Shown here: positions 60,863 to 64,000 of the stretch, one piece after another
How the letters are laid out: every line of letters starts with the position of its first letter
How positions within the stretch are numbered: the stretch's first letter is position 1
NCBI RefSeq assembly: GCF_014805625.2
Contig: NW_023998431.1
Location: 5,551,542-5,615,541 of the forward strand
DNA length: 64,000 bases
Origin: Glossina fuscipes
Taxonomy: Eukaryota; Arthropoda; Insecta; Diptera; Glossinidae
Direction of reading: 5' to 3'
The notes under the pieces: generated by a model
The model's database searches: none
The model's input: the letters and a program-made list of their open reading frames with translations, nothing else
What the model was told of the DNA's origin: nothing
Position numbers and translations under genes: made by a program

Positions 60863-63086
60863 GTAAACAAGTCTTTTTTCAAAAATGTACATTCATGAAA
60901 ATTAGGAAAATTCTTAAACAATTTCAACGTAATTTTATTATCGTATAAAAGGAAACTAAGTATAATAAAATACAACCGATAAGTTGTTTATTTCCCTTAG
61001 CTCTCTTCAAAATTTTATTCACACTCATGAATTTATAAAATATTTTTATTAAACCTTTTCTTTTTTGTATTCGCTTATTATATTCTGTTTCCTTATATTA
61101 AGTTGCATTTAGATCGTTATGTATTATCAAACTGAGCTTAAAGAGACACTCATAAAGAACTAGAATCCCTATTTAAAATTTTATAGTACCACATACATAT
61201 TTACTGAAATCGTCGCTTTACTTTGTAATATTTTTTTGCTTTTTTTTTATTGATTTTTTTAAGTAATTTTAAGGTTTCCAAGGGTGGGTTTGAAAATTAT
61301 AAAATATTTGTATTAAAAAACTTTCTTATTTCATATTCCTTCGTCTTTTCGTTTTTTAAATGCAAAATACAAATTAATTTTTTTTATATAAAAAGCTGCT
61401 GGATTTTTAGAAAATGTATACTAAAAAGAGAAAAATATAAAAAGCAAAGATTTGTTTTTTATATTTAACATAATTAAAAGTTTTCTTTGAAAAAATAACA
61501 CGGAATAACAAATTAAATATACATATATTCAAATATGATTTTTAAAATGATATACAAGTATGATTTTTTTTTAGTTTATAACTAAACTTTTACGAATGCA
61601 AAGGTCTCTGAATAATTTATACAAAAACTGGAAAACAGGTATTTGTTACTTTAATTTGGGCAAAAATTCCGCAAAAAGGAGAGAAATACTTTTGACACCT
61701 AAACAAATGCTTAAAAACAAGCTATCAATCTATATGTCGTTGGAAAGAAAAAGGGAGAGAGAGATAGAAAGGGGCAAAAAACGACAAAAAACTATCTACC
61801 ATCTTCTCGTGATTCAATTTAGTTGAAAAAGTCGAAAGTTTTGTAGATTACTGTCGATGCGTATGAAAAGCAATTATAATTTCATCTTAGTTTTACTTAC
61901 TTTTTGGTCAAAAATTGTGAACTACGGTAATCAAGGAAATCACTATTGTTTTTTTATTTGAAAAAAGAAACGTTCAAGTATTTACTTTCATAATTGGCTG
62001 ACAGCAACGTAACGCAACATATACGCTAGTGACGTATATCCAGTAACTGCAGTAATATTAAGAAAATAAAATATAATTTGATTACAAAACAGGAGAAGAA
62101 CAACAAAAACAATATATATTTAATGATTAATGTCTATAAATAGCATCATAAAAGAATATTTGATGAGTTTAATGAATAATAAATGGAAAATAATTTCAAA
62201 TCTTGATTTCTCTTTGTCTCTGCCTTTTTTTTATATGGAATAATTTTAAAACATAATTTCATTTATAAGGAAACGGAATAAATTTGGAGGATTATAAAGA
62301 TTTCATTCACAAAATTTTTATTCATTACGTTTGTAAGAGGTTGAAAATAATTAGCAATTTTTTGCATTTATCGATTTGTGTTAATATCTATTTTCCTGCA
62401 GACTGATGTGAATTCACTATGTTTCTTAAGCGATTTTTCTTTACTCGTAATTTCGTTTTCATCAAATTCAATCGTTGAAAAATATGCTTCACTTCGTTAC
62501 GTTTAGCGCTTTAAGAAAATGAACAATCCGAGAACTCTTTGCAATCAGCTGACCGAACTATTTAAAAAAAATAATCGATTTTTTTTTCATTCAATACATT
62601 TGACTAAATTTAAATAAAATAAATATTTCACTAAATTAAAAATGAGTTAGAGTAATCGAAAAATAAATTAAAATCAATTAAAACAAAAAAAAAAAAAAAA
62701 ACAATGCTGAAATGTGGAAATGCTGTAAACCTCTAGGGAAGAATAATAAGCGGAGGGAAGGGTTTATGCAAAGTAATAGGCACATCTATTTAAAGAAAAG
62801 TATTTTATTACAGCAAATATCAAATAGTTAATACAAAATATTATTGTTAGTTTTATTTATTCTCTTTTCACCCAACGAACTCTGATATATGAATACGAAT
62901 TTTTGTTTATACACGCGTATTTGTATATATTTAAAAGTGTGTGTATAACAACAACAAGTGGTCGACATTAACATTATTTATCTATATAAATACGAATTAC
63001 AAATATAGTAGAATTTAAGAGAATTTGTGTAATATCGTCTCTTGTATTATTGAAAGTGATAAATAAAGTAAGTAAATTTGAAAAAA

Positions 63087-63513
63087 ATGTCTTGCAAATC
63101 TACTTTGGAAGAATGCATTCCATTGCCCATACCTGAAGAGGAGTTAATTGATTTAACTGTCAAAGCCAAAGACTGGGCTATTATGCACGGAGCAGCTATG
63201 CGTTCTAAAACAAACTTCAGTCCGGATTCATTAAATGCAAGTCTTATGCATATTATAATTTTTATTTTAATTGATTTTTTGTTTATTACTTTTTATGCAG
63301 TTTGCTCCATTTCTATTAACACCGTCTTCTTTTCCACGTAAGGAATATGAGAAAGCTGTGGAATTACAACCAATTATAAATCGTTTGATGCACAATGTGG
63401 CCCATGATGAAGAATTTCTGACCACCACTTTAGCAGAAACAATTAAAGTAGATGAATTTACTGGCAATCTATTTAATATCTATAAAAAAGTTTTATCTAA
63501 TGGTTTCGGACAG
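63087..63513 (+). CDS. GSS: Glutathione synthetase, N-terminal part (runs off window)
   Basis: ATP-dependent cytosolic enzyme that joins gamma-glutamylcysteine and glycine to make glutathione, acting as a homodimer. Two exons are visible: 63087-63236 (50 codons from ATG) and 63301-63513 (71 codons), in phase, 121 of about 470-490 expected residues. Matching blocks: E-L-I-D-L-T-V-K-A-K-D-W-A near the N-terminus; F-A-P-F-L-L-T-P-S-S-F-P; the acidic V-D-E-F-T-G-N-L-F-N-I-Y-K block, which corresponds to the family's conserved D-x-F-T-x-x-L-F-D-I segment. Exon 2 ends at CAG|GTATGT. The 64-nt first intron has a GC donor (AAT|GCAAGT ... TATGCAG). The catalytic ATP-grasp region lies beyond the window. 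The in-frame TTG-AAA-AAA before the ATG is leader, not coding. Confidence 0.9.
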
Positions 63514-64000
63514 GTATGTAAATTGTTACTATATGATATATTGACGTGTTGACGCACTTGATACTTATTACATAATGCTTTTACTAATATTCCTCTTCAT
63601 ACTCCTAATTCATAACTTGAGTTTAAACATGAACATCTCAGAAAAATCAATGTTAGAAATTGCTCTTAAGTTTTATTAGCTAAATTTTATAGATATAGCA
63701 TATATATAACGAAAAAAATCTTAAACCCACACGTATATATTTATATACGCATGTGTGAAAAGGTAGAACATAAACAACATCTTAAGCTGTACATTCAATT
63801 TGAAAATTGATGCGTTAGATGAAGTAATTTGCATATCACAAATTATATTCGTTACGTTATGTAAGCACATTTTCTGATCAGCAATCAGAGATTCTATCTT
63901 ATATCTTGAAAGTAGCATATGGATCTTAGCTTAGAAAATTTAAGGATTTATAGGAATAAAATGTTTTTATTATGACCAGACAATTAAGAAATCCAAGGGC
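63514..64000. other. Second intron of glutathione synthetase, incomplete
   Basis: After the GTATGT donor no exon continuing the family sequence (expected to start near an L-x-x-x-R-S-D-Y-M-like block) is visible before the end of the window, so this intron is at least 487 nt. Confidence 0.6.

Larger units (their letters stand above)
60379..63086. other. Intergenic region between VAP and glutathione synthetase
   Basis: The left part is the VAP 3' untranslated region, then (TA)n repeats, then AT-rich sequence without a gene. The last 60 nt or so should be the 5' untranslated leader of the next gene. Open frames at 61250-61468 and 61596-61826 are compositional. Confidence 0.5.

Noticed and set aside
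60629..60975. Open frames of alternating Tyr/Ile on both strands
   Set aside because: Direct product of (TA)n microsatellites.
1..64000. CRISPR arrays, bacterial operons, prophage or tRNA genes
   Set aside because: The window is intron-containing insect DNA. No regularly spaced repeats were seen, and I could not recognise a convincing tRNA cloverleaf by eye; a tRNAscan run would settle the latter.

Overview
This is an AT-rich, intron-containing eukaryotic window. I read it as higher-dipteran genomic DNA. Introns are mostly 55-80 nt with GTAAGT-like donors. The three recognisable genes have their closest remembered relatives in flies, and the dispersed repeats resemble families I associate with tephritid fruit flies (Bactrocera, Ceratitis and relatives). 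The insect call is firm; the tephritid call is an inference from repeat style. Two runs of exactly ten Ns, one inside an (AG)n tract and one inside a poly-A tract, mark assembly gaps.

Layout: 1-12.6 kb is gene-poor and holds simple repeats and a dispersed-repeat copy. 12.66-16.8 kb is a dead R1/LOA-like non-LTR retrotransposon, followed by an inverted, nearly identical copy of the first dispersed repeat (17.4-18.2 kb). 19-32 kb is mostly noncoding; it has a few spliced-looking small coding candidates that I cannot name and a tiny 5'-truncated retrotransposon tail with target-site duplications. 33.4-33.8 kb is an LTR with its polypurine tract, on the minus strand. 35.2-39.7 kb is an I-clade non-LTR element with RNase H, complete at both ends and bounded by an 11-bp target-site duplication, but internally deleted and frameshifted.

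The host genes lie in the right third. A CASD1-type membrane sialic-acid O-acetyltransferase homologue is on the minus strand (42.2-45.5 kb, five exons). A VAP/Vap33 ER contact-site protein is on the plus strand (52.3-60.4 kb, six exons, first intron 5.6 kb and full of repeats). The first two exons of glutathione synthetase are on the plus strand (from 63.09 kb) and run off the edge. They are not an operon and share no obvious pathway.

The most interesting observation is in the CASD1 homologue. The lumenal esterase-like domain is well conserved around its active-site blocks, yet the catalytic Ser position of the GDS motif reads Tyr and the catalytic His of the D-x-x-H motif reads Lys. The membrane acyltransferase half looks intact. 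This fly protein therefore appears to be a pseudoesterase fused to a conserved membrane domain. A one-nucleotide frame problem at its third intron and two alternative C-termini also need checking.
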